From positions 1 through 64,000 of the forward strand of contig WNNJ02002318.1 in NCBI GenBank assembly GCA_012934845.2: a stretch of DNA of 64,000 nt. The letters run 5' to 3'. Origin of the DNA: Pomphorhynchus laevis. Lineage: Eukaryota; Acanthocephala; Palaeacanthocephala; Echinorhynchida; Pomphorhynchidae. The first letter of the stretch is position 1; the number at the start of each line of letters is the position of its first letter. The notes beneath the pieces are model-generated. The model was not told where the DNA came from. It was given only the letters and a program-made list of their open reading frames with translations, and searched no databases. Of this stretch, positions 1-14,734 are shown piece by piece. A program made the translations under genes and the position numbers.

Positions 1-160
1 TAATATAATAATTTAATAATAATTTAATTATTATAATATTATAATATTAATAATTATTTTAAATAATTATTTAAATAATTATTATAATAATAATGTTTAG
101 ATATACAAATCGAGGTTACCCGCAAATAGATCCCGATATTATAACTTGTTAACAAAAACG

Positions 161-274
161 ATGTCAGCATTTTCGGCAATAAATGCCGTTCTGAACAGAA
201 TTTTGACGCCTATATATGTGGCTCGTAAACAGGCAGAGGCGGTCCGTTTCAGCAGTATGAGGGCGTCACCGTAG
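161..274 (+). CDS. Small ORF, possible first coding exon of an unrecognised protein
   Basis: An ATG at 161 opens 37 codons ending in TAG at 272-274. The stretch is clearly GC-richer than its AT-rich surroundings, and the predicted peptide (MSAFSAINAVLNRILTPIYV then ARKQAEAVRF) is amphipathic and basic, like a mitochondrial presequence. A good splice donor (AGCA|GTATGAGG) lies near the end at about 256, so it may be a first exon that continues outside the window or downstream. I do not recognise the family. No partner exon was found, so it could also be a pseudogene or chance ORF. Confidence 0.25.
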   Translation: MSAFSAINAVLNRILTPIYVARKQAEAVRFSSMRASP

Positions 275-975
275 TGTACATTGTGTAGACAATTATTAAT
301 AATTATTAATGATAATTATTTTTAAATAAATAATAAAATAATATAATAAATATATTATAATATTATGATAATATTCTTTACTCATAATGCGTTTATATTA
401 TTAATATCTACAGACTAAATATTAGCTCAAGCATTAAAATATTTATTTTTGCTTTTCTCTTTTAACATCTTCAATGCACGATATTTGGTGACTCACCTTA
501 TAATTTAACACATTGTTCTTGTAAGTTCTAAATGCTTGAAGTGTCAAAATGTTTGTTCTATCACTCCGCAAGCATTTTGCCACTTGTTTGATACAACACT
601 ACATTATCATTATTCAATGTCTTTTTAAATAATTTAAAGGCAATATGAGCATAGGAAACTACTCAATTTTGTTACTATATGATATTAATTACTATATGTA
701 GATCATAATAAAAGTTAAAATACATTTATACTTCAAATTAAAACTTCACTGACTTAAGGCGGTTATATCATGTTAAAGTAGCCAGCATACGAAAATCAAA
801 CAAACCAAGAAAATTGGTCATTCTAAAAATAATTAATTTTAAAGTCGATGAAAATTCATATAGCGTCAACATTCTAGAAAACGTTTCCTAATCGTTTTTA
901 AATAAATATTATTTTTAAAAACTGAGTCAATATTTTCGATTTTACGTTTGATTGAATAAACCGATTTCCAAATTA
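275..975. other. AT-rich stretch, nothing recognised
   Basis: Low-complexity AT-rich sequence upstream of the tandem duplication. I see no coding signal, RNA gene or repeat structure that I can support. Confidence 0.5.
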
Positions 976-3601
976 ATAGTAAAAGTAATAAAACTTTGAG
1001 AATATAAAAGTAAATACTTTATCATTTCACTTTGGTAACAGTTGCTGACATTTTCAAACATGAATGAAATAAAACTAAAATATGCCAACTGACGTTTCAT
1101 AAAAATAAATTTGATATTGAAATTTCAAATTTGAAAATATCAAATTTAAAATTTGATATTTTAGTGTAAATCTAAAAAGAACATTATTTTTCGTTTTTAA
1201 TTCTTTATTCTGCAGAATAAAGAATAAATAAAGAATAAATTTCTTTATATAAACATAACATCAAAAATATATCGCTTTAGTTATCATTTTAAAATCTCAA
1301 ATCAAAAAATTAATGATAATAGGCATCCCGAAAATACTTTGATACTTCGATAACTGTGCATTGATAAACACCGCCATAATAATTAAGAGATTTTCCTTAT
1401 TGAAAAATTATATCAGTATTTTATTTAAAAATAATTGTTCAGATAGACGAAATCTGATCAATTTATCATATTCATTAATATTACTTTAAACTTTGTAAAA
1501 ATATTTTAAATATTAGCTCAAACATTGAATTTTTTTGCACAATTAACGACATTAATAAGATCATTAATAAGATATGATACAACGTCTGTTATTTATTTTA
1601 GTCAATTCATAAAAATGAAGTTTATTTTAAATTTTAATTTTTTATTTTAACTTGAAATAAATTATATAAAATCTTATAACAATTATTTATTTTATTATTT
1701 AATTATTAAATTTTGATTTAGCATTATTATGTTTTGTTTATTTTATAATTATATTAATATATTAATATATTGTAAAAATATCTTAAATATTAGCTCAGAC
1801 ATTGAATTTTTGCACAATTAAAGACATTAATAGGATCTTACTTCATACATCTTCCTGAATAAAATAAAATATTAATAAAAGATAAAATAATGTTAGAAAG
1901 GCGCATATAATTTAATAATTTAACGTTTCAGTGATCTTATCATTCGCTAATTTCTGTCTTTAATGTATTTCCCTATTAGTGCTAAAAATAGAAATAATCT
2001 GACTGATTCATTTATGTCCCCGCGGTCATTTGATTAAAGATTGATAATCATAGAAATTGTATTTTTACTTTTCAAGCTTACATCGTTCAGACAAAATCTG
2101 CATTTACAGTCGTCATCGCAAAGTTTATTATGTAAGGGTGAACATATCGAAACATATTTCATTTCCGTATAGTTTAATTCCTGTATAGTTACATAGTTAT
2201 GAACAAATTAGTATTCTATCAAGCTTAAAATTATAAATGTTAGTCAGCTATAATGTTTTTATTTAATTATTATGGAATATATTTATAATATATGATATAA
2301 TATTATAATACAATATTATAAATATAAATATATATAATATTTTTGATAAATATTGAAAATAGTATTTGAAATGGCATTTATATATTCCAACGCCAAGGTC
2401 AGATAATCTTTCATATCATGAGCTACCAATAACTACATATCAATGTAGTTATAGATCAAATAATGGTTTATTAAGATCGTTACTTTAAGTAATTTATCTG
2501 ACACACATGAAGGTGATTTATTACATCCAAAGTAATGTAATAAATTTCACTTTGCTGTGAAGTAACTTGTTGTCAAATCTACATATTTCTTCTTTAGTAT
2601 GATCAAATGTAAAACACAGACATTATGCAGCATTCGTCATGCTAGCAGCAGCTATGGAAATATAAAAATAAAATTTTGTTTCGAATAATTCTTTTCCTAA
2701 AGACCAAATTAAAAATTGATAGACATCAGTTTTTTAATAAAAATTACTTTGCTAGAATTATTTAAAATTATTTATTAAAAAATTACTTATTTATTTAAAA
2801 TTATTTTAGTAAAGTTACTAATAAAGTTGATCGTATAACTGTTAATTACAAATAACGCTTACCATTTAAATAATGCATTTTAATCGCTAATTAATCGCTA
2901 TTAATTTGATAATTTAATTTAATAATTACTCAAAAGTACTATTTTGTTTTAAAAACTGATTTTCATGATACAGTTTACATATAATATCATCTATTATTTT
3001 GAATCACATTAAGATTTGTTACCGGTTGAAACCTTTAACTCGCTAGTACGAGCAAACTTTTTCCCAAATAATGATAAATTTGGAGGATTGCTAAGTTCGA
3101 CGAACCCTTTATATATAATCGGCATTGTTCGTTATAATTACCTTAAGCTTATACTGCAATGATAAATAAAGAACTTACTAAAATATTTTATTTTAATTGA
3201 ATATATTTATAATTATTATATTTTAAATTTATATTTTAAATCAAGCTGAATTTTATAAAGTAAATATGTGAATTTATATTAAACATTGACATATTTATAG
3301 CTATAATGTAAATCACACCATGTTTATGACTTACGGTATCACAAGTTAGGTTACAATTTTGTTATCCCATTTGATTATAACTATAAGGCAACAGTAATTT
3401 GGGTTTTTCATATTACCTTAATTTGGCGTCTATTACATTGACATATTAAGAACCTACCCAAAACACTAATTTCAATTATTTAGACAATGATGTTTTTTGG
3501 TGACTACAATAGTCGGAGACTATTCATAAATGGAAAGTTCGATTAAATATTTAAATTTAAATAAATATTTAGTTGATATGTGTTCAAGCATACATATCAA
3601 A

Positions 3602-3800
3602 GTACCCAGCACACCTATTTACAATCAAAATATAATATATTATAATATATTGACATCCTGCGTAATTGACATCATGTCCTTCAGTAGGTGTACACCTTTA
3701 AATAGGTGTACCCAGCACACCTATTTACAATCAAAATATAATATATTATAATATATTTACATCCTGCGTAATTGACATCATGTCTTTCAGTAAACCAAAT
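3602..3800. repeat. Nested 106-base tandem duplication (copy 1)
   Basis: Two adjacent units, from 3602 and from 3708, share the run GTACCCAGCACACC and the downstream AT-rich block with only a few differences. It predates the large duplication because copy 2 carries it at the same relative place. Confidence 0.85.
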
Positions 3801-4982
3801 TGATATCACGTGATTTTATTAATGTACGCTTTTATTATATTTATCAAATCTAGTAAAAGCACTGTGGGATAGGTTTAAATTAAGCCCATTGATGTCATGC
3901 TGCCAAGTTTGATTTCTTTATGAAATAGGCAGTTTTATCAAGCGCTAGCTGTCGTCAGGATTATATTTAATGAAACAAAAGTTGATATTTTTGTTTTCAC
4001 ACCGAACTTTTTATCTTTTGACCTTTCAAGGTAACATGAAGAGAAATAAATCGCAAATAAAACATATCTCTAACAACATACACTAACAACATACACTTGT
4101 TATTTTTAATATAAAAACACGCAATTTCATTCTCTGTTTCCATAATGTCTGTCGAAGGTGATGGTTGTCGATTAAAATGCACAGCTGAAGCATTACATGG
4201 CCGTTTCAGAATTCTGCATCTGACATATTTCCTTCTCTCACACGTTTCGTTTTATGTAAATGCGTTTCTTAAACTCCTATCTTCAATGTGATTAGTAGAT
4301 CAAAATATTAAGAGCATCATATGCATCATTAGCTGTCTATTGATTTAGCAATATTTGTTGTAGTACTTAATTCACCGAGTAACATTTTCAACAAAACAAT
4401 AATATTTTTAAAAATTTAACGTTTATTCCCTGTTAGGAATCAGGTTTGACCTTCAATGGACAATATCTTTTAATTAGAATGGCAATTAATAATTGGAATT
4501 TCAAAGTTCAAAATTTTTATAAATAACTGAAAATCATCTGTCCAGTTTCGCCGATATTTTATTTGTGCGTATTGTTCTTATATATTAAGAACAAATATAT
4601 TATTATATTATTATAAATTATATTCTTAATATAGAGAGGGTGAAAATTTATTCATTTTGACAAATATTTAATTATGCGTGCCCTATTATATATGATATTG
4701 ATATAATATATATTATATATTATATGTATGGATATGCGCTCATATCAATTCATCGCCATCGCTCTAATGACGAGAAACGCCAAAGCCAAGCTAGCTTCAC
4801 TCGATCAGCTTTCAATATTGGCTTTTGATTATGGCTAACAGGAAATGTCTGAACCTGAGAAACGCTAAATAAAACGCTAAATAGCATAATATTTAGATGG
4901 AATCTAAAACACAAGTAAGCATTTTGGCAACTATTAAGTTTTCTTGTTTGTGTTAAAATACTTGCAATTGAAATATTATTAA

Positions 4983-5219
4983 GATGCAAAAGTTAATCAG
5001 ATCAAAGGCTGAGTTAGTTATTATACATTGCAAAAATTTTCGCCACGTAAATGCTTCGTCAGTGGCTCATTGTAAGTGTACTGAATACTTCACTTTTTTC
5101 AAGAAAAAATTAAAGTATTCAATATATAAAATGAGCCACTGACGAAGCCGTATGAGGCAAAAGCTTTGGCAATATATACAATAACTAACTCAGCCTTTGA
5201 TCTGATTAACTTTTGCATT
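4983..5219. mobile_element. Fold-back (MITE-like) element flanked by TTAA, copy 1
   Basis: Long terminal inverted repeats of roughly 100 bases face each other: the outer end ATGCAAAAGTTAATCAG (from 4984) recurs as its reverse complement up to 5218. TTAA lies directly on both sides (4979-4982 and 5220-5223), as a TTAA target duplication would leave. No coding capacity. The ends do not begin with the CCY typical of piggyBac, so the family is open. Each arm carries a CTGACGA string near a GAAA or AAAA string. Confidence 0.7.
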
Positions 5220-7649
5220 TTAACAACATGAAGCTGAGAGATAAGCGGACATTTAATTATATTGAAATATTATTATACTAAAACATTGTATTTTTTGATG
5301 AATGTATTCTAACTTTATGATTTATATCATTCAATGATTGCATTTATATTGTGGCATTACAATAGGAAACGTTTAAGTATTTTAATTTAAAAATAATTAG
5401 TAAAATTATGGAATATTTCTTGCTAATTGATTATTTTACAATATTATTCAACACGATATTACGATATAAAATTTACAGTATGGATAAGTGTAAATTTTTA
5501 CTTTTGGTTACATTTCAGCACTCGTATTATAAATCTGAAAGAATTTTGCTTCCATTTTTCTACTTATATCAGAACTTTGATGCTCTTTAGATCAAAACCT
5601 TGATATCTAATTTTTACTTTATTGACGTATTAAGCCATTTAATACAGAAATTGATAAACATTTATTTTTAGCACTGTTTCCCGTTAACGATTGACGTTAT
5701 AATAGGCGCTTTATTAAAGCGCTAATGTTGATTAAGATTAACTTAGTTTAAAGTAGATAGGCAAATCAAATTTAAAGGTGAAATTTAGAATTTTTCACTA
5801 TTTTTAGTAAAAAAACTGTTTCTAAACTTTTTCAGTGGATAAATTGTTTGGAAGCAGACGCGGTGATGACAAGGAGTTTATTGATATTTTGCAGATGTGT
5901 ACAAATGATGAGCAAATGAATTAAACAAAGAAACATCCTCTTTAACTGTCCAGTTTTAGGAATGGGTTTCTCAAGTGTATCATTTTACATTGTCCAAGTT
6001 AAATGACGTGAAGTTGAATAGAATTGTGTTTATCAAAATTGTTAAATTGCAACTTATCCAAATAGTGGATTAATATTTCTGCATTACATACTTATTACAA
6101 TTTAGTAATTGATAAGGTAAAACAATTTCAAAACCATTTATTATTGAGTACTTGATTAGTGCAAACATCAATATATTAATATTTACAACAACATTGTATT
6201 TGTGATTAAAAAGAAAGCTAGTGGACAGTAAGAAAATTTATGCATCTTATGATGCCTGTTTTCTTTAATTGGCTCGTATATTCACTAGTTAAAAATGTGC
6301 TAAACGATACAAACAAATATGGTTTTGAAAAAATAACGTTTTTTGTTTGATAAACGTAAAGTTTCATTAAGGGTGGGAAGACAATATTTCAATAATACTG
6401 ATTGTAATTATATAGTTTTACTGGAACTAAGAATAAAATCATTTACTTATATTCAACAAAAACAATATTTCCATAGCTAATGCTATCATCAGGGTTAAAA
6501 TTAAATTTAAAATTAAGAAATATTGAATTTTTTCAAATTATAGGAAATTATTTTCTTTTTCGTTACTGTAAAACTATTAAAATCGAAAATGGAAGGAGAT
6601 TATAGGGTTAGTGAATTGAAAATTGAAAATTGTAAAGAAAATTGTAAATTAAATTTAAAATCATTATTAATTTCGGATTTGGTAAGCTTCAAATATGTCA
6701 ACGCTTCTCGATGCTCCGGTAGATTAAAATTCTTCAGTATCAATATCGCAAGAGCTTTCTGATTAGGGCAATCAAAACTAATAAAAAGCGTTATCACGTT
6801 ATAAAAGATTTAAGATTGTAAGTTTTTAAAAATCAAAATGTGTCGTTAAAGTGAGCACTCTCCTTACGTAAATCCAAATCTTGAATTTGACAAACTATAA
6901 AACATTGTCATTATCCCACTTCCAAAAGTGTGATAAGAAAACAGAGAAATTTGAAATAAGAAAGCTAAAAACATTCAAATAAGAATCATTGAAACAGAAG
7001 GTGTTCGGGGTCAATGTTAAATTATCAAAATTGAAATGGCAAGACGCCCCCGTGAGATAGAAAATTTATTGAATTTTCGATTCTAGCTTGGAATCATCAT
7101 CAAAAATTGTAAGTAGTTGTTATTATCAAGATAGTTTAAACTGGAATTTAAATTTTTGATCATTAAAATAAGAAACTTGCAATTGAAATATTATAGAATT
7201 TTTACTATTACTAAAGTTTTATTTATATTAATGGGATTAATCATTCAAAAAAGTAAAAAGTTAAAATTCATAATAAGCAAAAGTTGAAATTAAAAAAATT
7301 TAATTTCAAAAAGTTGAAACGAAAGTTTCACTAATTTTACAGTAAAGTATAATGAATTAATAATTTAATGTAATAAATTAATTTATTATTAATATTAATA
7401 AAGTATATGAATTATAAAACATAAAAGTTTATAATTATAATAAACATTTTAATTATCATAATAAATATGATAATATCAAGATAATAATATTATGATAAAG
7501 CAAATATCACGTGATCGACAAGCAAATCGATAATGGTAACCGCTGATATAATCAGTGGTCAATCATATTATTATATTTCCTTTTGATCATATTTCCTTTT
7601 GCCTCATAATAATTATAGTATTGAACAAAAACATATGATTGAAAAGATA

Positions 7650-7985
7650 TGAATATATTAAGAGATCAATGAATTAAAAAATTGAAAAATTAAAAAATAA
7701 ATTAAGAGATAAATCAATAAAAACAGGAAACAATTAGCAAATGAATTAGTTGAGAGAAGAATAAAATAAGAGATGAATAAATTAAATGAATGAACGAGGA
7801 AATGAATAAATTATGAAAGAATAATTTGAGATATTAATTTAGCGATTACTAAACAATGAAATTCATAAATTAAGAAATAAATGAATTAAGAGATGCAAAA
7901 TTTATAAATAAATAAACTTGGAAATCAATAAATTAAGTGATGAATGTATTAAATAATTAAGAAATAAAGAAATGAAAAATTAATT
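7650..7985. repeat. Degenerate ~20-base repeat array (copy 1)
   Basis: Purine-rich phrases close to GAAATGAATAAATTAAGAGA recur irregularly through this stretch. It reads as an old, decayed minisatellite rather than coding sequence. Confidence 0.5.
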
Positions 7986-8728
7986 AATAATAAATAATTG
8001 TTATAAGATTTTATATAATTTATATCAAGATGAATTATAAACTGAAATTAAAATTAAATAATTAATTTAATTATTTAATTAATAATTATATTAATTTATT
8101 TATGGTATATGAATAAATTGAGATAAAAAAACTAGTAAATGAATAAATTAATTTGTAGTAAAGTTCTTACACCCACTACTTCACTATTTAGTATATAAAA
8201 TATATTAAATATATTATATACTTTGTAGATTTAATGCATTAAACTTAAATTATAATATATATGTATAATGTAAATAAATTTGACATATTGTTTAAATTTT
8301 TACTCAAAATTGTAAAGTTGTCAATCGAAAACTATATTAGGAAACATTGAATATTATCAACTAAGATAATTAATAAGGATTAATTATTATAATAGTATAT
8401 TTATTAAAATTAATGAAATAAAATAAATGTATTAATAAAATATAATTATAAATTATGTTTTTCCGTTTAAAAAAATTATTTGAGTTTTTTATTAATGCCA
8501 TCACGAGGGATACTAGATAAACTTTGAACATTAGCAATGCTCATTTTAAGCTCATTTTATTTATAACACAATATCACATTCAAAAAATCTTTTAAACCAC
8601 ATGATAATTATTCATAATTTTGATGCATTATTGGTTTTAAAATAAGAGCTATAAATAAATCTTATATCATTTGCATGTTACTGCAAATGATTATATCTGC
8701 AAGTGATATCAATAGTCATTAAATTAAA

Positions 8729-8905
8729 GAAAACTATGAATATGGTTGTATACGTGTATTTTGTAATAGTTTCTATAAATATGCGAATTGTGATCTTATT
8801 AGGGCACGTGCTAACAAAATTATTGATCGTAATATATTGTTTTCTAAACGCATTAATGTCTCAATTAATAAGCTACACATTTTAATTTTTAATTCTAATA
8901 TGTAA
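8729..8905 (+). other. Possible coding relic, copy 1
   Basis: An open stretch reading ENYEYGCIRVFCNSFYKYAN and ending at TAA after ...IFNSNM looks more protein-like than its surroundings. It is followed by a CTGATGA...GAAAC string pair and AATAAAG, reminiscent of the 3' ends of Penelope-like elements. Copy 2 differs by Cys to Phe and by a one-base indel upstream that changes the ATG-linked frame. Family not established. Confidence 0.2.
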
Positions 8906-11900
8906 ATGTTTCCTGATGATTTTCACAAAAGAATAACCTTGAAACACATACAATGAATAATAAAGTTTGTATTCTTTTATTTACACAACGTCGTTATTTT
9001 ATAATTAATTTTTAAATTATTTTATATTTGTAAAAATATAATCTTTAATTAATTTGTCATCTATAATCGTTATTATTGTTAAAAGAATTAGCTTTTTAAT
9101 TGAAAATTTCAAACTCCCAGCTATTTATTCGGTTCATAAGAGAAAAAAAGATCTTTTACTGTGAAATAATTTAAAATAAAGAAATGCTTACTTGGAATTT
9201 ATATTGTAGTACCATTGATATTAATTTCACGTGCAATTTAGATATTTTTCAATTTTGAGTATTAAATAACCTAGATAGTCAGCAAATTAAATTATTACAA
9301 AATAAGGTTTCAATAAATAGCTCGCTTATTTCCGTTTACGGTTTCTCAATATAATTTTCATATTATCTTGATACCTTTACGATTTAATAATCTTACAAAA
9401 TGGCATCGTAGAATATATACATGCTGTATATTAAATCAATATTCTAAATATTTGCTGTGTATTTTAATGAAATACATTTCATTATATAATGAAACAAATA
9501 CTTTTAATTTATTAGCATATTTTACAATTTTGTTATTTAAATGGTCTGCGGTAATTGTAGAAAGTTCACGAATATATTTTTGGTCAAAATCGAATTTTAA
9601 AATTAAAAACACCGCTTTATCGAATCTGAATTTTGTGATTACACATATTATATTAGAAGTAATATTATATTATATTAATATTATATTATATCCCTATATA
9701 ATTATCATAATTTTATAAAATCTTATAAGATCATGTTGTAATATTGTTATGTACTCGTTTACAAGTAACGATTATATATAAATCTATTTTCCACCTGAGA
9801 GTTTCAGCATTTTATCACGAATCATGCATCCATCATTCTACTTTGAAGCTCAATAAGCAGAAACCTTTCTAGGGATTTGATTGCTGGTATCTGTGATGTT
9901 TCTCAATATTCAGTTATGTCCGTTTCTTCGTTTACTTATTAGACTATATATAGCCTAATATAAAGCAATTTACCATTGAGATAGACTCTAAATGAGTCTA
10001 CAACCATTCACATTGGCTTCCGTTTCGTCTTAATAACGACTCCTTATTAGTGAACAATTTAGGTACAATTTATAATCAGTAAATACGTTATGTTTACAAA
10101 TTGCTAAATCAGTAGAATCAATTTTGGAAAAATTACAGCCATGCATTAATTCGTACATTTTAAATTGGCAAATTTGTATTATAAAATTATAATTTAATAA
10201 AAAAATGTTATTTTAATTAAAATATTATTTAAACTTTTTGAAATTATTTATTCAAATTTACATGTTCAATGGATAATTAAAATGGACAATTTTCCATTTT
10301 AATGGAAAATTGACTTAAGAAAAATTGATATTTCATACTAAAATAGAAATTCGTGTAATTTCTATTAATAAATAATAAATAATAATTTATCAAAAATTAA
10401 TTTACAAATTTACAATCAATTTAATAATATCGATAGTCAAGTATATATTTTTTCAGCCTATAGTTTGAAAACTCAGCGTAAAAGTATGTTCATAGTAAAA
10501 GTAATAAAACTTTGAGAATATAAAAGTAAATACTTTATCATTTCACTTTGGTAACAGTTGCTGACATTTTCAAACATGAATGAAATAAAACTAAAATATG
10601 CCAACTGACGTTTCATAAAAATAAATTTGATATTGAAATTTCAAATTTGAAAATATCAAATTTAAAATTTGATATTTTAGTGTAAATCTAAAAAGAACAT
10701 TATTTTTCGTTTTTAATTCTTTATTCTGCAGAATAAAGAATAAATAAAGAATAAATTTCTTTATATAAACATAACATCAAAAATATATCGCTTTAGTTAT
10801 CATTTTAAAATCTCAAATCAAAAAATTAATGATAATAGGCATCCCGAAAATACTTTGATACTTCGATAACTGTGCATTGATAAACACCGCCATAATAATT
10901 AAGAGATTTTCCTTATTGAAAAATTATATCAGTATTTTATTTAAAAATAATTGTTCAGATAGACGAAATCTGATCAATTTATCATATTCATTAATATTAC
11001 TTTAAACTTTGTAAAAATATTTTAAATATTAGCTCAAACATTGAATTTTTTTGCACAATTAACGACATTAATAAGATCATTAATAAGATATGATACAACG
11101 TCTGTTATTTATTTTAGTCAATTCATAAAAATGAAGTTTATTTTAAATTTTAATTTTTTATTTTAACTTGAAATAAATTATATAAAATCTTATAACAATT
11201 ATTTATTTTATTATTTAATTATTAAATTTTGATTTAGCATTATTATGTTTTGTTTATTTTATAATTATATTAAATATTAATATATTGTAAAAATATCTTA
11301 AATATTAGCTCAGACATTGAATTTTTGCACAATTAAAGACATTAATAGGATCTTACTTCATACATCTTCCTGAATAAAATAAAATATTAATAAAAGATAA
11401 AATAATGTTAGAAAGGCGCATATAATTTAATAATTTAACGTTTCAGTGATCTTATCATTCGCTAATTTCTGTCTTTAATGTATTTCCCTATTAGTGCTAA
11501 AAATAGAAATAATCTGACTGATTCATTTATGTCCCCGCGGTCATTTGATTAAAGATTGATAATCATAGAAATTGTATTTTTACTTTTCAAGCTTACATCG
11601 TTCAGACAAAATCTGCATTTACAGTCGTCATCGCAAAGTTTATTATGTAAGGGTGAACATATCGAAACATATTTCATTTCCGTATAGTTTAATTCCTGTA
11701 TAGTTACATAGTTATGAACAAATTAGTATTCTATCAAGCTTAAAATTATAAATGTTAGTCAGCTATAATGTTTTTATTTAATTATTATGGAATATATTTA
11801 TAATATATGATATAATATTATAATACAATATTATAAATATAAATATATATAATATTTTTGATAAATATTGAAAATAGTATTTGAAATGGCATTTATATAT

Positions 11901-13116
11901 TCCAACGCCAAGGTCAGATAATCTTTCATATCATGAGCTACCAATAACTACATATCAATGTAGTTATAGATCAAATAATGGTTTATTAAGATCGTTACTT
12001 TAAGTAATTTATCTGACACACATGAAGGTGATTTATTACATCCAAAGTAATGTAATAAATTTCACTTTGCTGTGAAGTAACTTGTTGTCAAATCTACATA
12101 TTTCTTCTTTAGTATGATCAAATGTAAAACACAGACATTATGCAGCATTCGTCATGCTAGCAGCAGCTATGGAAATATAAAAATAAAATTTTGTTTCGAA
12201 TAATTCTTTTCCTAAAGACCAAATTAAAAATTGATAGACATCAGTTTTTTAATAAAAATTACTTTGCTAGAATTATTTAAAATTATTTATTAAAAAATTA
12301 CTTATTTATTTAAAATTATTTTAGTAAAGTTACTAATAAAGTTGATCGTATAGCTGTTAATTACAAATAACGCTTACCATTTAAATAATGCATTTTAATC
12401 GTTAATTAATCGCTATTAATTTGATAATTTAATTTAATAATTACTCAAAAGTACTATTTTGTTTTAAAAACTGATTTTCATGATACAGTTTACATATAAT
12501 ATCATCTGTTATTTTGAATCACATTAAGATTTGTTACCGGTTGAAACCTTTAACTCGCTAGTACGAGCAAACTTTTTCCCAAATAATGATAAATTTGGAG
12601 GATTGCTAAGTTCGACGAACCCTTTATATATAATCGGCATTGTTCGTTATAATTACCTTAAGCTTATACTGCAATGATAAATAAAGAACTTACTAAAATA
12701 TTTTATTTTAATTGAATATATTTATAATTATTATATTTTAAATTTATATTTTAAATCAAGCTGAATTTTATAAAGTAAATATGTGAATTTATATTAAACA
12801 TTGACATATTTATAGCTATAATGTAAATCACACCATGTTTATGACTTACGGTATCACAAGTTAGGTTACAATTTTGTTATCCCATTTGATTATAACTATA
12901 AGGCAACAGTAATTTGGGTTTTTCATATTACCTTAATTTGGCGTCTATTACATTGACATATTAAGAACCTACCCAAAACACTAATTTCAATTATTTAGAC
13001 AATGATGTTTTTTGGTGACTACAATAGTCGGAGACTATTCATAAATGGAAAGTTCGATTAAATATTTAAATTTAAATAAATATTTAGTTGATATGTGTTC
13101 AAGCATACATATCAAA

Positions 13117-13315
13117 GTACCCAGCACACCTATTTACAATCAAAATATAATATATTATAATATATTGACATCCTGCGTAATTGACATCATGTCCTTCAGT
13201 AGGTGTACACCTTTAAATAGGTGTACCCAGCACACCTATTTACAATCAAAATATAATATATTATAATATATTTACATCCTGCGTAATTGACATCATGTCT
13301 TTCAGTAAACCAAAT
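13117..13315. repeat. Nested 106-base tandem duplication (copy 2)
   Basis: Counterpart of 3602-3800 within the second large unit, at an offset of 9515 bases. Confidence 0.85.
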
Positions 13316-14497
13316 TGATATCACGTGATTTTATTAATGTACGCTTTTATTATATTTATCAAATCTAGTAAAAGCACTGTGGGATAGGTTTAAATTAAGC
13401 CCATTGATGTCATGCTGCCAAGTTTGATTTCTTTATGAAATAGGCAGTTTTATCAAGCGCTAGCTGTCGTCAGGATTATATTTAATGAAACAAAAGTTGA
13501 TATTTTTGTTTTCACACCGAACTTTTTATCTTTTGACCTTTCAAGGTAACATGAAGAGAAATAAATCGCAAATAAAACATATCTCTAACAACATACACTA
13601 ACAACATACACTTGTTATTTTTAATATAAAAACACGCAATTTCATTCTCTGTTTCCATAATGTCTGTCGAAGGTGATGGTTGTCGATTAAAATGCACAGC
13701 TGAAGCATTACATGGCCGTTTCAGAATTCTGCATCTGACATATTTCCTTCTCTCACACGTTTCGTTTTATGTAAATGCGTTTCTTAAACTCCTATCTTCA
13801 ATGTGATTAGTAGATCAAAATATTAAGAGCATCATATGCATCATTAGCTGTCTATTGATTTAGCAATATTTGTTGTAGTACTTAATTCACCGAGTAACAT
13901 TTTCAACAAAACAATAATATTTTTAAAAATTTAACGTTTATTCCCTGTTAGGAATCAGGTTTGACCTTCAATGGACAATATCTTTTAATTAGAATGGCAA
14001 TTAATAATTGGAATTTCAAAGTTCAAAATTTTTATAAATAACTGAAAATCATCTGTCCAGTTTCGCCGATATTTTATTTGTGCGTATTGTTCTTATATAT
14101 TAAGAACAAATATATTATTATATTATTATAAATTATATTCTTAATATAGAGAGGGTGAAAATTTATTCATTTTGACAAATATTTAATTATGCGTGCCCTA
14201 TTATATATGATATTGATATAATATATATTATATATTATATGTATGGATATGCGCTCATATCAATTCATCGCCATCGCTCTAATGACGAGAAACGCCAAAG
14301 CCAAGCTAGCTTCACTCGATCAGCTTTCAATATTGGCTTTTGATTATGGCTAACAGGAAATGTCTGAACCTGAGAAACGCTAAATAAAACGCTAAATAGC
14401 ATAATATTTAGATGGAATCTAAAACACAAGTAAGCATTTTGGCAACTATTAAGTTTTCTTGTTTGTGTTAAAATACTTGCAATTGAAATATTATTAA

Positions 14498-14734
14498 GAT
14501 GCAAAAGTTAATCAGATCAAAGGCTGAGTTAGTTATTATACATTGCAAAAATTTTCGCCACGTAAATGCTTCGTCAGTGGCTCATTGTAAGTGTACTGAA
14601 TACTTCACTTTTTTCAAGAAAAAATTAAAGTATTCAATATATAAAATGAGCCACTGACGAAGCCGTATGAGGCAAAAGCTTTGGCAATATATACAATAAC
14701 TAACTCAGCCTTTGATCTGATTAACTTTTGCATT
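14498..14734. mobile_element. Fold-back (MITE-like) element flanked by TTAA, copy 2
   Basis: Duplicate of the 4983-5219 element, carried along by the large tandem duplication. TTAA lies at 14494-14497 and 14735-14738. Confidence 0.7.

Larger units (their letters stand above)
976..10491. repeat. Tandem segmental duplication, copy 1
   Basis: This ~9.5 kb unit is repeated head-to-tail at 10492-20009 with an offset of 9512-9516 bases. Blocks compared throughout are identical apart from scattered single-base differences, one-base indels and one divergent patch (7977-8062). The unit starts at the string ATAGT (976-980), which recurs at the junction (10492-10496) and at the end of copy 2 (20005-20009). 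Small ORFs inside are AT-driven and I do not regard them as genes. The unit contains a TTAA-flanked fold-back element, a 106-base tandem duplication and a degenerate ~20-base repeat array. Confidence 0.95.

Noticed and set aside
9368-9718. 116-codon ORF repeated at 18881-19231, and similar 60-80 codon ORFs within the tandem units
   Set aside because: Composition follows the AT bias, no domain or motif is visible, and the copies are identical only because of the recent duplication. Another pair (8703 and 18215) already differs in frame.
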